From Bog-473 sp036268485 (GTDB taxonomy: Bacteria > Actinomycetota > Acidimicrobiia > Acidimicrobiales > RAAP-2), in contig DATAUC010000023.1 in NCBI GenBank assembly GCA_036268485.1, positions 1 through 64,000 on the forward strand: DNA of 64,000 bases, given 5' to 3'. The notes under the pieces are model-generated. The model searched no databases, had not been told where the DNA came from, and was given only the letters and a program-made list of their open reading frames with translations. This document shows positions 1 through 7,903 of this stretch, piece by piece; position 1 is the first letter of the stretch; every line of letters starts with the position of its first letter. The position numbers and the translations under genes were made by a program.

Positions 1-174
1 CGATGGCCGCTGTCAGCGCCGTCATTTCCATGCCCCAACTCTGGCAGGAGGGTGTGACATTTCGGGGCCCAAATACCCAGGTCAGGGCCCAGAAATACAT
101 TAAATTCCCATGTACACATTGTGCCGGAGGAGCGACCGTTCCCGGGGCCGAACGAGACCTCTACGATCGCACCC

Positions 175-1029
175 ATGAGCTCCCCCGCCACCCCCGCCAC
201 CCCCGCCTCCCCCGCCACCCAGTCCGACAAAGCCAGCCGCTTCCTCGCACTGCATGTGCCGGGCACTCCCCTCCTCATGCCCAATGCATGGGACGTCGGT
301 TCGGCCGTGCTGTTGGCCTCGCTGGGCTTCGAGGCCCTGGCCACCACCAGCGGCGGATTCGCCACTAGCAAGGGCAAGTTGGACGGCGCCATGACCAGGG
401 AACAGGTCCTGACCCACGGAGCCGAGTTGGCAGGGGCCACCGAGGTGCCCATCTCGGCCGACCTCGAGAACTGCTTCGCCCATGAGCCCGAAGGTGTCGC
501 GGCCACTATCACCGAGGCCATCGCCACCGGTCTGGCCGGCGGTTCGGTCGAGGACTTCACCGGTAACGCCGACGATCCGATTTACGAGTTGGCCCTGGCG
601 ACCGAACGGGTCCGAGCGGCGGCCGAAGCGGCTCACCGCGGTCCTATTCATTTTGTGCTCACCGCCCGAGCCGAGAACTATCTCCACGGGCGGCCGGACC
701 TGGCCGACACCATCGCCCGAGCACAGGCCTTCGAGGAAGCAGGAGCCGACGTCATCTTCGCTCCCAAAGTGGATGACCCCGACGACCTGCGCCAGCTCAT
801 CGCCGCCATCGACATCCCGGTCAGCGTGCTGGCGCTCCAGAACGCACCCACCGTGAGCGAGTTGGCCCAACTCGGCGTGAGCCGGATCTCCACCGGCGGC
901 GCGCTTGCCGTGGCGGCCTACGGCGCGCTCGTAACAGCGGCCACCGAACTACGCGAGCAAGGAACCTACGGCTATTGGGACCTCACGGCGGTCGGCGGGA
1001 AGGCCGTGCGCCACGCCTTCAGCCGCTAG
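175..1029 (+). CDS. Isocitrate lyase / PEP mutase family protein
   Basis: A 284-residue cytoplasmic protein of the isocitrate lyase/PEP mutase superfamily, whose members make or break C-C or C-P bonds next to a carboxylate. The metal-site region reads SADLEN (residues 94-99, Asp96 and Glu98), and TARAENYL plus GADVIFAPKV follow in the order expected for the TIM barrel. The KKCGH motif of true isocitrate lyase is absent, so glyoxylate-shunt activity is unlikely and the substrate is open (2-methylisocitrate, oxaloacetate or a phosphonate are family options). The start is ambiguous. ATG at 175 is chosen because the conserved fold begins only at about residue 20, but an in-frame GTG lies at 121. 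The N-terminus is a Pro-Ala-Thr/Ser tail encoded by a 9-bp tandem repeat. It converges with the RidA gene and ends 3 bp before it. Confidence 0.85.
   Translation: MSSPATPATPASPATQSDKASRFLALHVPGTPLLMPNAWDVGSAVLLASLGFEALATTSGGFATSKGKLDGAMTREQVLTHGAELAGATEVPISADLENCFAHEPEGVAATITEAIATGLAGGSVEDFTGNADDPIYELALATERVRAAAEAAHRGPIHFVLTARAENYLHGRPDLADTIARAQAFEEAGADVIFAPKVDDPDDLRQLIAAIDIPVSVLALQNAPTVSELAQLGVSRISTGGALAVAAYGALVTAATELREQGTYGYWDLTAVGGKAVRHAFSR
182..217 (+). repeat. Four 9-bp tandem repeats in the start of the PEP-mutase-like gene
   Basis: The unit CCCCCGCCA is repeated four times, with one A-to-T change in the third copy. It encodes a Pro-Ala-Thr/Ser low-complexity tail at residues 3-15. Repeat length is a multiple of three, so copy number could vary without breaking the frame. 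Confidence 0.85.
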
Positions 1030-1032
1030 TCC

Positions 1033-1536
1033 CTAGTCGCTGACCTTCAGGGCGACCGTCACCTCAATCTCGACCGCACCGTCTCGGGGCAAGGCGGCCA
1101 CCCCGACCGCGGAGCGGGTGTGGCGCCCCGCCTCGCCGAAGACGTCGGACAAGATCTGACTCGCGCCATCTACAACCGCCGGCTGTTCGTGGAAATCGGG
1201 GGCCGACGACACAAAACCGGTCACCGTCAGCACACGGTCGATCCGATCGAGCGAACCCAACGCCGATTCCAACACGGCCAGCGCGTTCAGCGCGCAGACA
1301 CCAGCAGCAGCACGCCCCTGCTCGACCGTGACGTCGTCACCCAGGCGCCCGAGACAGGTCAGCTGACCGTCAATGCGGGGCAGCTGGCCCGAGGTCCGGG
1401 CCGTACCACCGAAAATCACCACCGCATCGAGCGGATCGTGCGGCGGGTGGGGTCCGTGCAACACCAGGCCCAATTCGGCCAGCCGGGCCCGGACTCTCCC
1501 CTCGCTCCCCCCACTCCCCTCGCTCCCGTCAGCCAT
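1033..1536 (-). CDS. RidA/YjgF family protein
   Basis: A 167-residue protein of the RidA (YjgF/YER057c) family, trimeric enzymes that hydrolyse reactive enamine/imine intermediates, although many homologues have other roles. The C-terminal segment TRSAVGVAALP...VEIEVTVAL contains the Arg that binds the substrate carboxylate in RidA. An N-terminal extension rich in Gly, Ser and Glu (about 12 residues) precedes the domain. ATG at 1536 follows the class II aldolase stop by 10 bp, so the two are probably cotranscribed, with the aldolase first. The longer reading frame upstream of 1536 only shadows the aldolase gene. The role with the aldolase is unknown; deamination or clean-up of a labile intermediate is an inference. 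Confidence 0.85.
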   Translation of the reverse strand: MADGSEGSGGSEGRVRARLAELGLVLHGPHPPHDPLDAVVIFGGTARTSGQLPRIDGQLTCLGRLGDDVTVEQGRAAAGVCALNALAVLESALGSLDRIDRVLTVTGFVSSAPDFHEQPAVVDGASQILSDVFGEAGRHTRSAVGVAALPRDGAVEIEVTVALKVSD

Positions 1537-1546
1537 GAAGACCGAA

Positions 1547-2188
1547 CTACCGCATGTAGGGGTAGACGCCGGCGAAGTTCTTGTTGACCTTCTCGGGCAA
1601 CGGGTAGATCGAGCCGAGCTGCTTGGCGCCCCATATGATCTGGGCGCTGCGCTCGACCAGCGCCGTGTTGTGCATGGCCTTCTGCATGTTGGTGGCCAGG
1701 GCCACCATGCCGTGATTGGCAATCAAACAGGCGCCGCGGTCCTCCAGGGCCTTGACGGCCTGCTCGGCCAGATCGGGCGAACCGCTCGGGGCGTATTCGG
1801 TGCAGCGGATGTCGCCACCGAGGTAGACGGTGAACTCATCGATGCAGCTCGGGATGTCCTGATGGGCCACGGCGAACATGGTGGCGTAGACGGCGTGCGA
1901 GTGGATGACGACAGCGATGTCCTCGTAGGCGGCCAGGCAGGCCAGGTGCAGGTACTTCTCCGACGTCGGCGCCCGCTCCCCCGACACGACCTCGCCGGCC
2001 GGGTTCACCACCACGATGTCTTCGAGCTCCATGACCCGGTAGTCCAGCGACGAGGGGGTGACGGCGACGTTGCCGTCCTCCATCCGAGCCGAGATGTTGC
2101 CCGAGGTCCCCTCGACCAGTCCCCGCTCCAACAATTCCTTGGCCGCAGCCAACACCTGCTCGGGTGCGTTCTCAATGAAAGCTGCCAT
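1547..2188 (-). CDS. Class II aldolase/adducin family protein (fuculose-phosphate aldolase-like)
   Basis: A 213-residue zinc-dependent class II aldolase-like protein. SGNISAR near residue 29 is the substrate phosphate/carboxylate loop, HSHAVY supplies two zinc-ligand histidines, and ANHGMVA gives a further His. These are the hallmarks of L-fuculose-1-phosphate aldolase, L-ribulose-5-phosphate epimerase and the decarboxylating relatives of the same fold. ATG 2188 is preferred over the upstream in-frame start at 2224 because a GGAG sits 10 bases upstream of 2188. It is followed by the RidA gene. The promoter region carries a palindrome (2278-2297) shared with three other operons here, which suggests coregulation with the acyl-CoA genes. 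The substrate is unknown. Confidence 0.85.
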   Translation of the reverse strand: MAAFIENAPEQVLAAAKELLERGLVEGTSGNISARMEDGNVAVTPSSLDYRVMELEDIVVVNPAGEVVSGERAPTSEKYLHLACLAAYEDIAVVIHSHAVYATMFAVAHQDIPSCIDEFTVYLGGDIRCTEYAPSGSPDLAEQAVKALEDRGACLIANHGMVALATNMQKAMHNTALVERSAQIIWGAKQLGSIYPLPEKVNKNFAGVYPYMR

Positions 2189-2277
2189 GACCCGGGTGCT
2201 CCTCACCGCTCGTGGGCGTGCCACGTGAAAGTCGTCGCTCGCCCGGTCCTGGGGCGATCGTACAGCCCTGCGCCCTA

Positions 2278-2297
2278 CCCTGACACGCCTGTCAGGG
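2278..2297. promoter_or_regulatory. Palindromic operator, motif A copy 1
   Basis: CCCTGACACGCCTGTCAGGG has perfect 8-bp arms and a 4-bp centre. It lies between the divergent class II aldolase and SDR genes, 28 bp before the SDR start. The same TGAC-N6-GTCA core occurs at 11263, 15438 and 20745. Size and symmetry suit a TetR- or GntR-type dimer; the cognate regulator is not identified. Confidence 0.75.
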
Positions 2298-2325
2298 ATT
2301 GGAGCGGCGAGATAGTGTCGCCGCC

Positions 2326-3222
2326 ATGGGACTTCTCGATGGGCGTGCAGCAGTCGTTACCGGAGCCGGGCGGGGAATCGGGCGCGACATCGCGCTCTGC
2401 CTGGCCGCTGAAGGGGCCAGCGTCGTGGTCAATGACGTCGGCGTCTCGCTCGGCGGCGCCGCCGAGGGCACCGGCGAGGATCCGGCGGCCGACGTGTGCC
2501 GCGAGATCGAGGCCAGTGGCGGCCGAGCCGTGCCCAACCACGACTCGGTGAGCGACTTCGAAGCGGCCGGGCGCATCATCGCCACGGCCACCGAGGCCTT
2601 CGGCAGCATCGACATTTTGGTCAACAACGCCGGCATCGTGCGGGACCGTTCGGTGGTCAAGATGGACGAGGCCGACTACGACGCCGTCATCGCCGTGCAC
2701 CAGAAGGGCACCTTCAACACGGTCCGGCACGCCGCACCGATCATGAAGGAAGCCGGCTACGGCCGCATCATCAACATGAGCTCCTCGGCCGGCCTGCGGG
2801 GCAACTTCGGCCAGACCAACTACGGCGCCGCCAAGGCCGCCATCATGGGCATGACCTTCGTCTGGGCCCTCGAGCTCGGCAAGTACGGCATCACCGTCAA
2901 CGCCATGGCGCCGGCCGGCTTCACCCGCATGACCGAGGGCCTCTACGCCGGGGCGGAACCGCCGGCCGACCAGGACCCCGCCCTCAACGCTCCCCTGGTG
3001 GCCTTCTTGGCCTCAGAAGGTGCGAGTTATGTCAACGGCCAGGTGCTCGGCCGCACGGGATTCGGCTACACCCTCTTCCAGACGCCCCGGCAGATCGCCA
3101 CCATGTGGCGTGAGGGGGGCTGGACGCCGACCGAGGTCTCCGAGCACTTCCACGAAGTGCTGGGCCAGCACCTCCAGCCCGTCGGCATGGGCGCCCACCC
3201 GCTGCTGGGCAAGAAGGACTGA
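2326..3222 (+). CDS. Short-chain dehydrogenase/reductase (MFE-2 3-hydroxyacyl-CoA dehydrogenase-like)
   Basis: A 298-residue classical SDR. TGAGRGIG near residue 13 is the NAD(P) pyrophosphate loop, NNAG lies near 100, and the catalytic Ser...YGAAK is present. The N-terminus (MGLLDGRAAVVTGAGRGIG) and the insertion before NHDSVSD resemble the dehydrogenase part of peroxisomal multifunctional enzyme type 2 / 17-beta-HSD4, so a (3R)-hydroxyacyl-CoA or hydroxysteroid substrate is plausible. It is longer than a minimal SDR, with a C-terminal extension of about 50 residues. ATG 2326 is chosen because the Rossmann fold starts directly after it. The gene stands alone after the motif A operator and ends before a strong hairpin. 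Confidence 0.87.
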   Translation: MGLLDGRAAVVTGAGRGIGRDIALCLAAEGASVVVNDVGVSLGGAAEGTGEDPAADVCREIEASGGRAVPNHDSVSDFEAAGRIIATATEAFGSIDILVNNAGIVRDRSVVKMDEADYDAVIAVHQKGTFNTVRHAAPIMKEAGYGRIINMSSSAGLRGNFGQTNYGAAKAAIMGMTFVWALELGKYGITVNAMAPAGFTRMTEGLYAGAEPPADQDPALNAPLVAFLASEGASYVNGQVLGRTGFGYTLFQTPRQIATMWREGGWTPTEVSEHFHEVLGQHLQPVGMGAHPLLGKKD

Positions 3223-3234
3223 GACACCACCTTT

Positions 3235-3255
3235 GGGGCTGGCCGAGCCGGCCCC
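3235..3255 (+). terminator. Putative hairpin terminator after the SDR gene
   Basis: A 9-bp stem (one G-U pair) with a 3-base loop, GGGGCTGGC/GCCGGCCCC, begins 13 bp after the SDR stop. No T tract follows, as is common for actinobacterial terminators. Confidence 0.55.
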
Positions 3256-3331
3256 GGGCCACCTCCGAGGGGCGGAATACGTCCCGGATCGCTAGGGTAG
3301 GGAGCGACCGCACCGTTAGGGAGGGCCTCAC

Positions 3332-4750
3332 ATGGACGTTCGCGACAAGATCTACATCAACGGCAGCTGGGTGGCCTCGACGGGTACCGGAACCCTCGAT
3401 GTCATCGACTCCACCACCGAGGAAGTCATGGCCACCATTCCCGACGGAACGGTCGAGGATGTCGACAAGGCCGTCCAGGCCGCGGCGGCCGCCTTCCCCG
3501 CCTGGTCGGCCACCTCGCGTGAAGAGCGCGGCAAGCTGCTGACCCGTATTGGCGAAGCCATCGGCGCTCGCACCGAGGAGATCGCCACCATCATCTCGCA
3601 CGAGGTCGGCATGCCGATGACCCTCTCGGGAGCGGTGCAGGTCGGCCTGCCGGCCGGCGCCTTCGCCGACGCGGCCACTGCGGCCGAGAACTTCGCCTGG
3701 GAAGAAGAGGTGGGCAACTCGCTCGTCGTCCGCGAGCCCATCGGTGTTGTCGGGGCCATCACGCCCTGGAACTACCCGCTCTACCAGATCGTCCTCAAGG
3801 TGGCCCCGGCCCTGGCCGCCGGCTGCACCGTGGTGCTCAAGCCCAGCGAAGTGGCCCCGCTGAACGCCTTCGCGCTGGCCGAGGTCATTCACGAGGTCGG
3901 CCTGCCCGCCGGCGTCTTCAACCTGGTCACCGGCGTCGGTCCGGTGGTCGGTGAAGCCATCGCCGCCCACCCCAAGGTCGACATGGTCTCGTTCACCGGC
4001 TCGACCCGGGCCGGCAAGCGGGTCATGGAACTGGCGGCCGACAGCGTCAAGCGCGTCTCGCTCGAGCTGGGCGGCAAGTCGGCCAACATCCTGCTGGACG
4101 ACGCCGACTTCGCCACCGCCGTGCCCGCCGGCGTCTTCGCCTGTTACATGAACTCGGGCCAGACCTGCTCGGCCCTGACCCGCATGCTGGTCCCCCGCTC
4201 CAAGCTGGCCGAGGTGGAGGAACTGGCCGCCGGCGCGGCAGCCGGCTTCGCCCCGGGCGACCCCTTCGAGCCGGGCAAGCTGCTCGGACCGTTGGTCTCC
4301 GCCGTCCAGCGCGACCGGGTGCGCGGCTACATCAACAAGGGCATTGAGGAGGGCGCCAAGCTCATTGCCGGCGGTCCCGACGCTCCCGAAGGCCTGGAGA
4401 AGGGCTTCTTCGTGCAGTCGACCATCTTCTCTGAGGTCACCCGCACCATGACCATCGCCAACGAGGAGATCTTCGGACCCGTCCTCTCCATCATCCCCTA
4501 CGACACCGAAGAGGAAGCCGTGGAGATCGCCAATGACTCGCCCTACGGGCTGGCCGGCGGCGTGTGGAGCGGTGACCCGGCCCGGGCCGAGAAGGTGGCC
4601 CGCCAGATGCGGACCGGACAGGTCGACATCAACGGTGGCGCCTTCAACCCCCAGGCTCCCTTCGGCGGCTACAAGCAGTCCGGCATCGGCCGGGAGCGTG
4701 GCCGCTTTGGTCTCGAGGAGTTCGTCGAGACCAAATCCATGCAGCGCTAA
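3332..4750 (+). CDS. Aldehyde dehydrogenase family protein
   Basis: A 472-residue NAD(P)-dependent aldehyde dehydrogenase, oxidising an aldehyde to the acid. TPWNYP marks the cofactor-binding region, LELGGKS contains the general-base Glu, SGQTCSALTR the catalytic Cys, and EEIFGPVLS and the C-terminal FGGYKQSGIGRERG the end of the fold. Length is normal for the family. An AGGGAGG sits 7 bases upstream of the ATG. The DUF480 gene follows almost immediately and its reading frame overlaps the end of this gene. Sequence alone does not give the aldehyde; the surrounding acyl-CoA genes make an aliphatic aldehyde most likely. Confidence 0.92.
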   Translation: MDVRDKIYINGSWVASTGTGTLDVIDSTTEEVMATIPDGTVEDVDKAVQAAAAAFPAWSATSREERGKLLTRIGEAIGARTEEIATIISHEVGMPMTLSGAVQVGLPAGAFADAATAAENFAWEEEVGNSLVVREPIGVVGAITPWNYPLYQIVLKVAPALAAGCTVVLKPSEVAPLNAFALAEVIHEVGLPAGVFNLVTGVGPVVGEAIAAHPKVDMVSFTGSTRAGKRVMELAADSVKRVSLELGGKSANILLDDADFATAVPAGVFACYMNSGQTCSALTRMLVPRSKLAEVEELAAGAAAGFAPGDPFEPGKLLGPLVSAVQRDRVRGYINKGIEEGAKLIAGGPDAPEGLEKGFFVQSTIFSEVTRTMTIANEEIFGPVLSIIPYDTEEEAVEIANDSPYGLAGGVWSGDPARAEKVARQMRTGQVDINGGAFNPQAPFGGYKQSGIGRERGRFGLEEFVETKSMQR

Positions 4751-4797
4751 CTCCGCTGATACTGCAGCCTGAAGACGCGCGCGTCCTTGGCGCGCTC

Positions 4798-5439
4798 GTG
4801 GAAAAGCAGCTGACCACGCCCCAGCAGTACCCGCTGACCCTGGCTGCCCTGGTCACGGCCTGCAACCAGACGACCAACCGGGAGCCGGTGGTGCACTACG
4901 GCGAGGACACCGTCCTGGCCGCGGTGGCCGAGCTCAAGGCGCTCAAGCTGGCCCGGTCGGTGCTGCCGTCGCATGGTCGCAGCGTCACGCGGTACCGGCA
5001 CGTCGTCGACGAGACCCTGGCCCTGGATACGAAGCAGAGCGCCCTCCTGGCCGTCCTGCTCCTGCGCGGTCCGCAGACCGTGGGCGAACTGCGCATCCGC
5101 ACCGAGCGCATGGCCGAGTTCGACAGCCTGGAGGAGGTCGAGCACGAGCTGACCTTCATGAGCACGGTGACCGAGCCGTTGACCGCCAATGTGGGTCGGC
5201 GACCGGGACAGAAGGAGGAGCGCTGGGCCAGCCTGCTCGTCGAGCTGCCCGACCCGGCGGCGGCTGCGGGGGTGGGGACGGGTTCAGTCTGGAACGACGC
5301 CGACGACTCGGGCGAACCCAGCCGACGTCCGACGGCCAGCCGCCTCGAGACGCTCGAGGCCGAGGTGGCCGATCTCCAAGCCAGCGTCAGCGAGCTCCGG
5401 CGCGACCTCAGCGAACTGCGGGCCTCGCTCGGGGACTGA
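4798..5439 (+). CDS. DUF480 (YceH-like) family protein, start uncertain
   Basis: A YceH/DUF480 protein, a family with tandem winged-helix domains and no firmly assigned function. The diagnostic N-terminal signature continues upstream of the first standard start: codons 4765-4797 read QPEDARVLGAL and run into VEKQLTTPQQYPLTL, the usual family start. GTG 4798 is therefore probably internal. No ATG, GTG or TTG lies in frame between the aldehyde dehydrogenase end and 4798; CTG codons occur at 4756 and 4762. Translation may begin at CTG, or be coupled to the upstream stop. A C-terminal coiled coil (about residues 178-212, LETLEAEVADLQASVSELR) is a family trait. Confidence 0.78.
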   Translation: MEKQLTTPQQYPLTLAALVTACNQTTNREPVVHYGEDTVLAAVAELKALKLARSVLPSHGRSVTRYRHVVDETLALDTKQSALLAVLLLRGPQTVGELRIRTERMAEFDSLEEVEHELTFMSTVTEPLTANVGRRPGQKEERWASLLVELPDPAAAAGVGTGSVWNDADDSGEPSRRPTASRLETLEAEVADLQASVSELRRDLSELRASLGD

Positions 5440-5453
5440 CTCCGTCGAGAGGG

Positions 5454-6683
5454 CTAGGACATCCCCTCGAGCGGGTTGCGCCAGCCGGGCGAGCCGGTGC
5501 GGCCACCGGCGCTGACTCGCAGCCCGATGAAGTTGCGCTGGGCCTCGACGGTGCCGGCACCGAAGCAGAGCCCGCGGATGTCGCGGTAGGCCCGCTCGAG
5601 CGGGTACTCGCTGCTGTAGCCGTAGCCACCATGGATCTGCATGGCCTCGTCGCAGACGAACTTGGCGGCCAGGTTGGCCGCCGTCTTGGCCAGCGCGGTC
5701 TCCAGGGGAGGTGGCGTGCCGCCGTCGCCGGCCAGCCGGACGGCCCGGGCCAGCAGGAGGCGGGCGCCTTCGAGTTGGACCGCCATGTCGGCCAGCTTCC
5801 ACTGCAGACCCTGGAGGTCCGACAGCGGGTTGCCGTTGATGACCCGTTCGGACATGTAGCGCACGGCGTGTTCCAGCGCGCCCTGGGCCGCGCCGACGCA
5901 CATGGCGGCATTGCCGCAGCGCTCGTGGTTGAGGTGCGACAGCAGCACCTTGAAGGCCTCGGTGTTGGAGGGATCCCCGGCCAGCAACACGTCATCTTCG
6001 GTGATGGCCACCGAGTCGAAGGCCAACTCGGCTTCGGTGGCGGCGTGGATCCCCATCCCCTTGTGACGACCGGTCACCGACACGCCCTCGCGATCGGTCG
6101 GCACGATGACGGCGCCGATGCCCTTGGCCCCGCTCCCCCCGGGCCAGCGGCACCAGACCAGGACACCCTGGGCCACGTGGCCCAGGGTCGAATAGTTCTT
6201 GTAGGCGTTGAGGCGCCAGCGGCCGGGACCGTCGTCGACCAGCGCGGCCCGCATGTTCTGCACGGCCGAACCGGCATCGGGCTCGGTGATGCCGATGGAG
6301 ATGAGGGCATCGCCGTTGGCCACATCGGGGAGCCAGCGCTCCTTCATGGCTTCGGGACCCAGGTGCTCAATGCCCCGCGGTGGCCCGTTGAAGGTCAGCT
6401 GGCAGCAGATGGCCGACGACACGTCGGCCCGGGCGATCTCCTCGAGGACGATGGCCGCTTCCACGTCGCCCAGCCCCAGGCCGCCCCACTTCTCGCCCAC
6501 CGTGATGCGCAGGAGGTCGGCGCCGGCCAGGGCCTTGCGCACCTCGGGCGGGACATCACCCTCCTCGTCGCCTTGATGCGCCCGGGGCGCCACCTCCCGG
6601 GTGGCCACCTCGCGTGCCAGTTGTCGCAGCGATGCCTGGTCCTCGCTCTCGGCCAGCAGGTCGGTGCCCGACGCCTGGGCCAT
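5454..6683 (-). CDS. Acyl-CoA dehydrogenase, isovaleryl-CoA-dehydrogenase-type active site
   Basis: A 409-residue FAD-dependent acyl-CoA dehydrogenase, introducing an alpha-beta double bond and passing electrons to ETF. ITEPDAGS and the C-terminal QIHGGYGYSSEYPLERAYRD are family signatures. The usual catalytic Glu in YEGTSEIQ is replaced: the segment reads GAGTVEAQR, as in isovaleryl-CoA and long-chain dehydrogenases. In those enzymes the base is a Glu in helix G, and a Glu is present at the matching place (NHERCGNAAM, near residue 274). It is therefore likely active with the alternative base. It is the last gene of a minus-strand operon, and its ATG directly abuts the thiolase stop. Substrate is unproven. 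Confidence 0.88.
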   Translation of the reverse strand: MAQASGTDLLAESEDQASLRQLAREVATREVAPRAHQGDEEGDVPPEVRKALAGADLLRITVGEKWGGLGLGDVEAAIVLEEIARADVSSAICCQLTFNGPPRGIEHLGPEAMKERWLPDVANGDALISIGITEPDAGSAVQNMRAALVDDGPGRWRLNAYKNYSTLGHVAQGVLVWCRWPGGSGAKGIGAVIVPTDREGVSVTGRHKGMGIHAATEAELAFDSVAITEDDVLLAGDPSNTEAFKVLLSHLNHERCGNAAMCVGAAQGALEHAVRYMSERVINGNPLSDLQGLQWKLADMAVQLEGARLLLARAVRLAGDGGTPPPLETALAKTAANLAAKFVCDEAMQIHGGYGYSSEYPLERAYRDIRGLCFGAGTVEAQRNFIGLRVSAGGRTGSPGWRNPLEGMS

Positions 6684-7901
6684 TTAGCTGTCCAGCCCGG
6701 GGCCGTCGAGCTCGGTGCCGAAGATGCCCACGAAGCTGACGCCCTCGCCGGGAGCGCCGCCCAGGTTGTGGGTCAGGCCGAGCGTGCGGCCCGGGCCCAC
6801 CGTGCTGATCTGGCGGTCCGGCGGGGCCTCGCCCCGCAGCTGCAACCAGCACTCGAAGAGCATGCGCAGGCCGGAGGCACCGATGGGGTGGCCGAAGCTC
6901 TTCAACCCGCCGTCGGGATTGACCGGCAGCTCGCCATCGCGATCGAAGGTGCCGGCCAGCACTTCCTTCCAGGCCGTGCCGCGCTCGGCGAAGCCCAGGT
7001 CCTCCATGAGGACGAGCTCGGTCGGGGTGAAGCAGTCGTGCACCTCGGCCATGGCCAGCTGGCTACGGGGGTCGGTGATGCCGGCCTGGGCGTAGGCGTC
7101 CTCGGCCGAGCGGACCACTTCCTCGAAGGTCGTGTAGTCGTAGCCGGGGTCGATCGGGCCGGCGGCCGGTCCGGCCACGAAGCTGAGCGCCTTGACGTAG
7201 AGCGGGTTGGCGCACCACTTGTGGGCGTCCTCGGGCCGGCAGATGATGGCGGCGGCGGCGCCGTCGCTCACGCCGCTGCAGTCGAACACACCCAGCTCGC
7301 CGGCCACCAGGGGCGCCTTGGCGATGGTCTCCAAGGAGACCTCTTTCTGGAACTGGGCCCGCGGGTTGCGCGCGCCGTTCTGGTGGTTCTTGAAGGCGAT
7401 ACGGGTCATGACCTCCTTGACCTGGGCCGGATCTACGCCGTACTTATGGGCGTAGGAGGGGGCCAGGAACGAGAAGGCGGCCGGCGAGGAGAGCCCAGGG
7501 TCGGTCCCGTCCCCCACCGGCCGGATCCCGGTCAAGCCTGAATACCCGGTGTCCTTCAGCTTCTCCACGCCGATGGCCATGGCCGTGTCGTACGCCCCCG
7601 AGGCCACGGCGTAGCAGGCGTTGCGGAAGGCCTCCGAGCCGGTGGCGCAGTAGTTCTCCACCCGTGTCACCGGCTTGTAGTCGAGCTTGAGCGGGCGCGA
7701 CAGGGAGACGCCGCACACGGCGGAGGTCATGGTGCCCAGCCAGAAGGCGTCGATGTCGTGGATGGGCAGGCCGGCGGACTCGGCGGCGTCGGTGGCGGCG
7801 TCGGTCAGCAGATCGTCAATGCCCTTGTCCCACAGTTCGCCGAACCGGGTGCACCCCATACCGATGACGGCCACTTGATCTTTGATCCCTCGGCTGGCCA
7901 T
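6684..7901 (-). CDS. Thiolase family protein (SCP2/non-specific lipid-transfer type)
   Basis: A 405-residue thiolase of the SCP2-thiolase branch. Cys in NYCATGS (near 85), HDCFTPTE and GHPIGASG supply the nucleophilic Cys, active-site His/Cys and second His, so a working thiolase is expected. It starts 2 bp after the stop of the HMGS-like/DUF35 protein, and family knowledge says such thiolases form complexes with DUF35 OB-fold partners that channel CoA thioesters. The Cys is retained, unlike in the steroid aldolase Ltp2, so thiolytic cleavage is more likely than retro-aldol cleavage. ATG 7901 is preferred over the long upstream frame, which only shadows the next gene. Confidence 0.88.
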   Translation of the reverse strand: MASRGIKDQVAVIGMGCTRFGELWDKGIDDLLTDAATDAAESAGLPIHDIDAFWLGTMTSAVCGVSLSRPLKLDYKPVTRVENYCATGSEAFRNACYAVASGAYDTAMAIGVEKLKDTGYSGLTGIRPVGDGTDPGLSSPAAFSFLAPSYAHKYGVDPAQVKEVMTRIAFKNHQNGARNPRAQFQKEVSLETIAKAPLVAGELGVFDCSGVSDGAAAAIICRPEDAHKWCANPLYVKALSFVAGPAAGPIDPGYDYTTFEEVVRSAEDAYAQAGITDPRSQLAMAEVHDCFTPTELVLMEDLGFAERGTAWKEVLAGTFDRDGELPVNPDGGLKSFGHPIGASGLRMLFECWLQLRGEAPPDRQISTVGPGRTLGLTHNLGGAPGEGVSFVGIFGTELDGPGLDS

Positions 7902-7903
7902 CG

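Noticed and set aside
1..33. Possible start of a minus-strand gene leaving the window at position 1
   Set aside because: ATG on the minus strand at 33 leads into about 10 codons only; no ribosome site was visible and no protein family can be judged.
55..110. TGACA and GTCAGGG half-sites upstream of the PEP-mutase-like gene
   Set aside because: Spacing does not match motif A (no paired half six bases away), so not counted as a fifth copy.
5631..7541. 636-residue open frame on the plus strand
   Set aside because: Antisense to the acyl-CoA dehydrogenase and thiolase genes, with no family signature.
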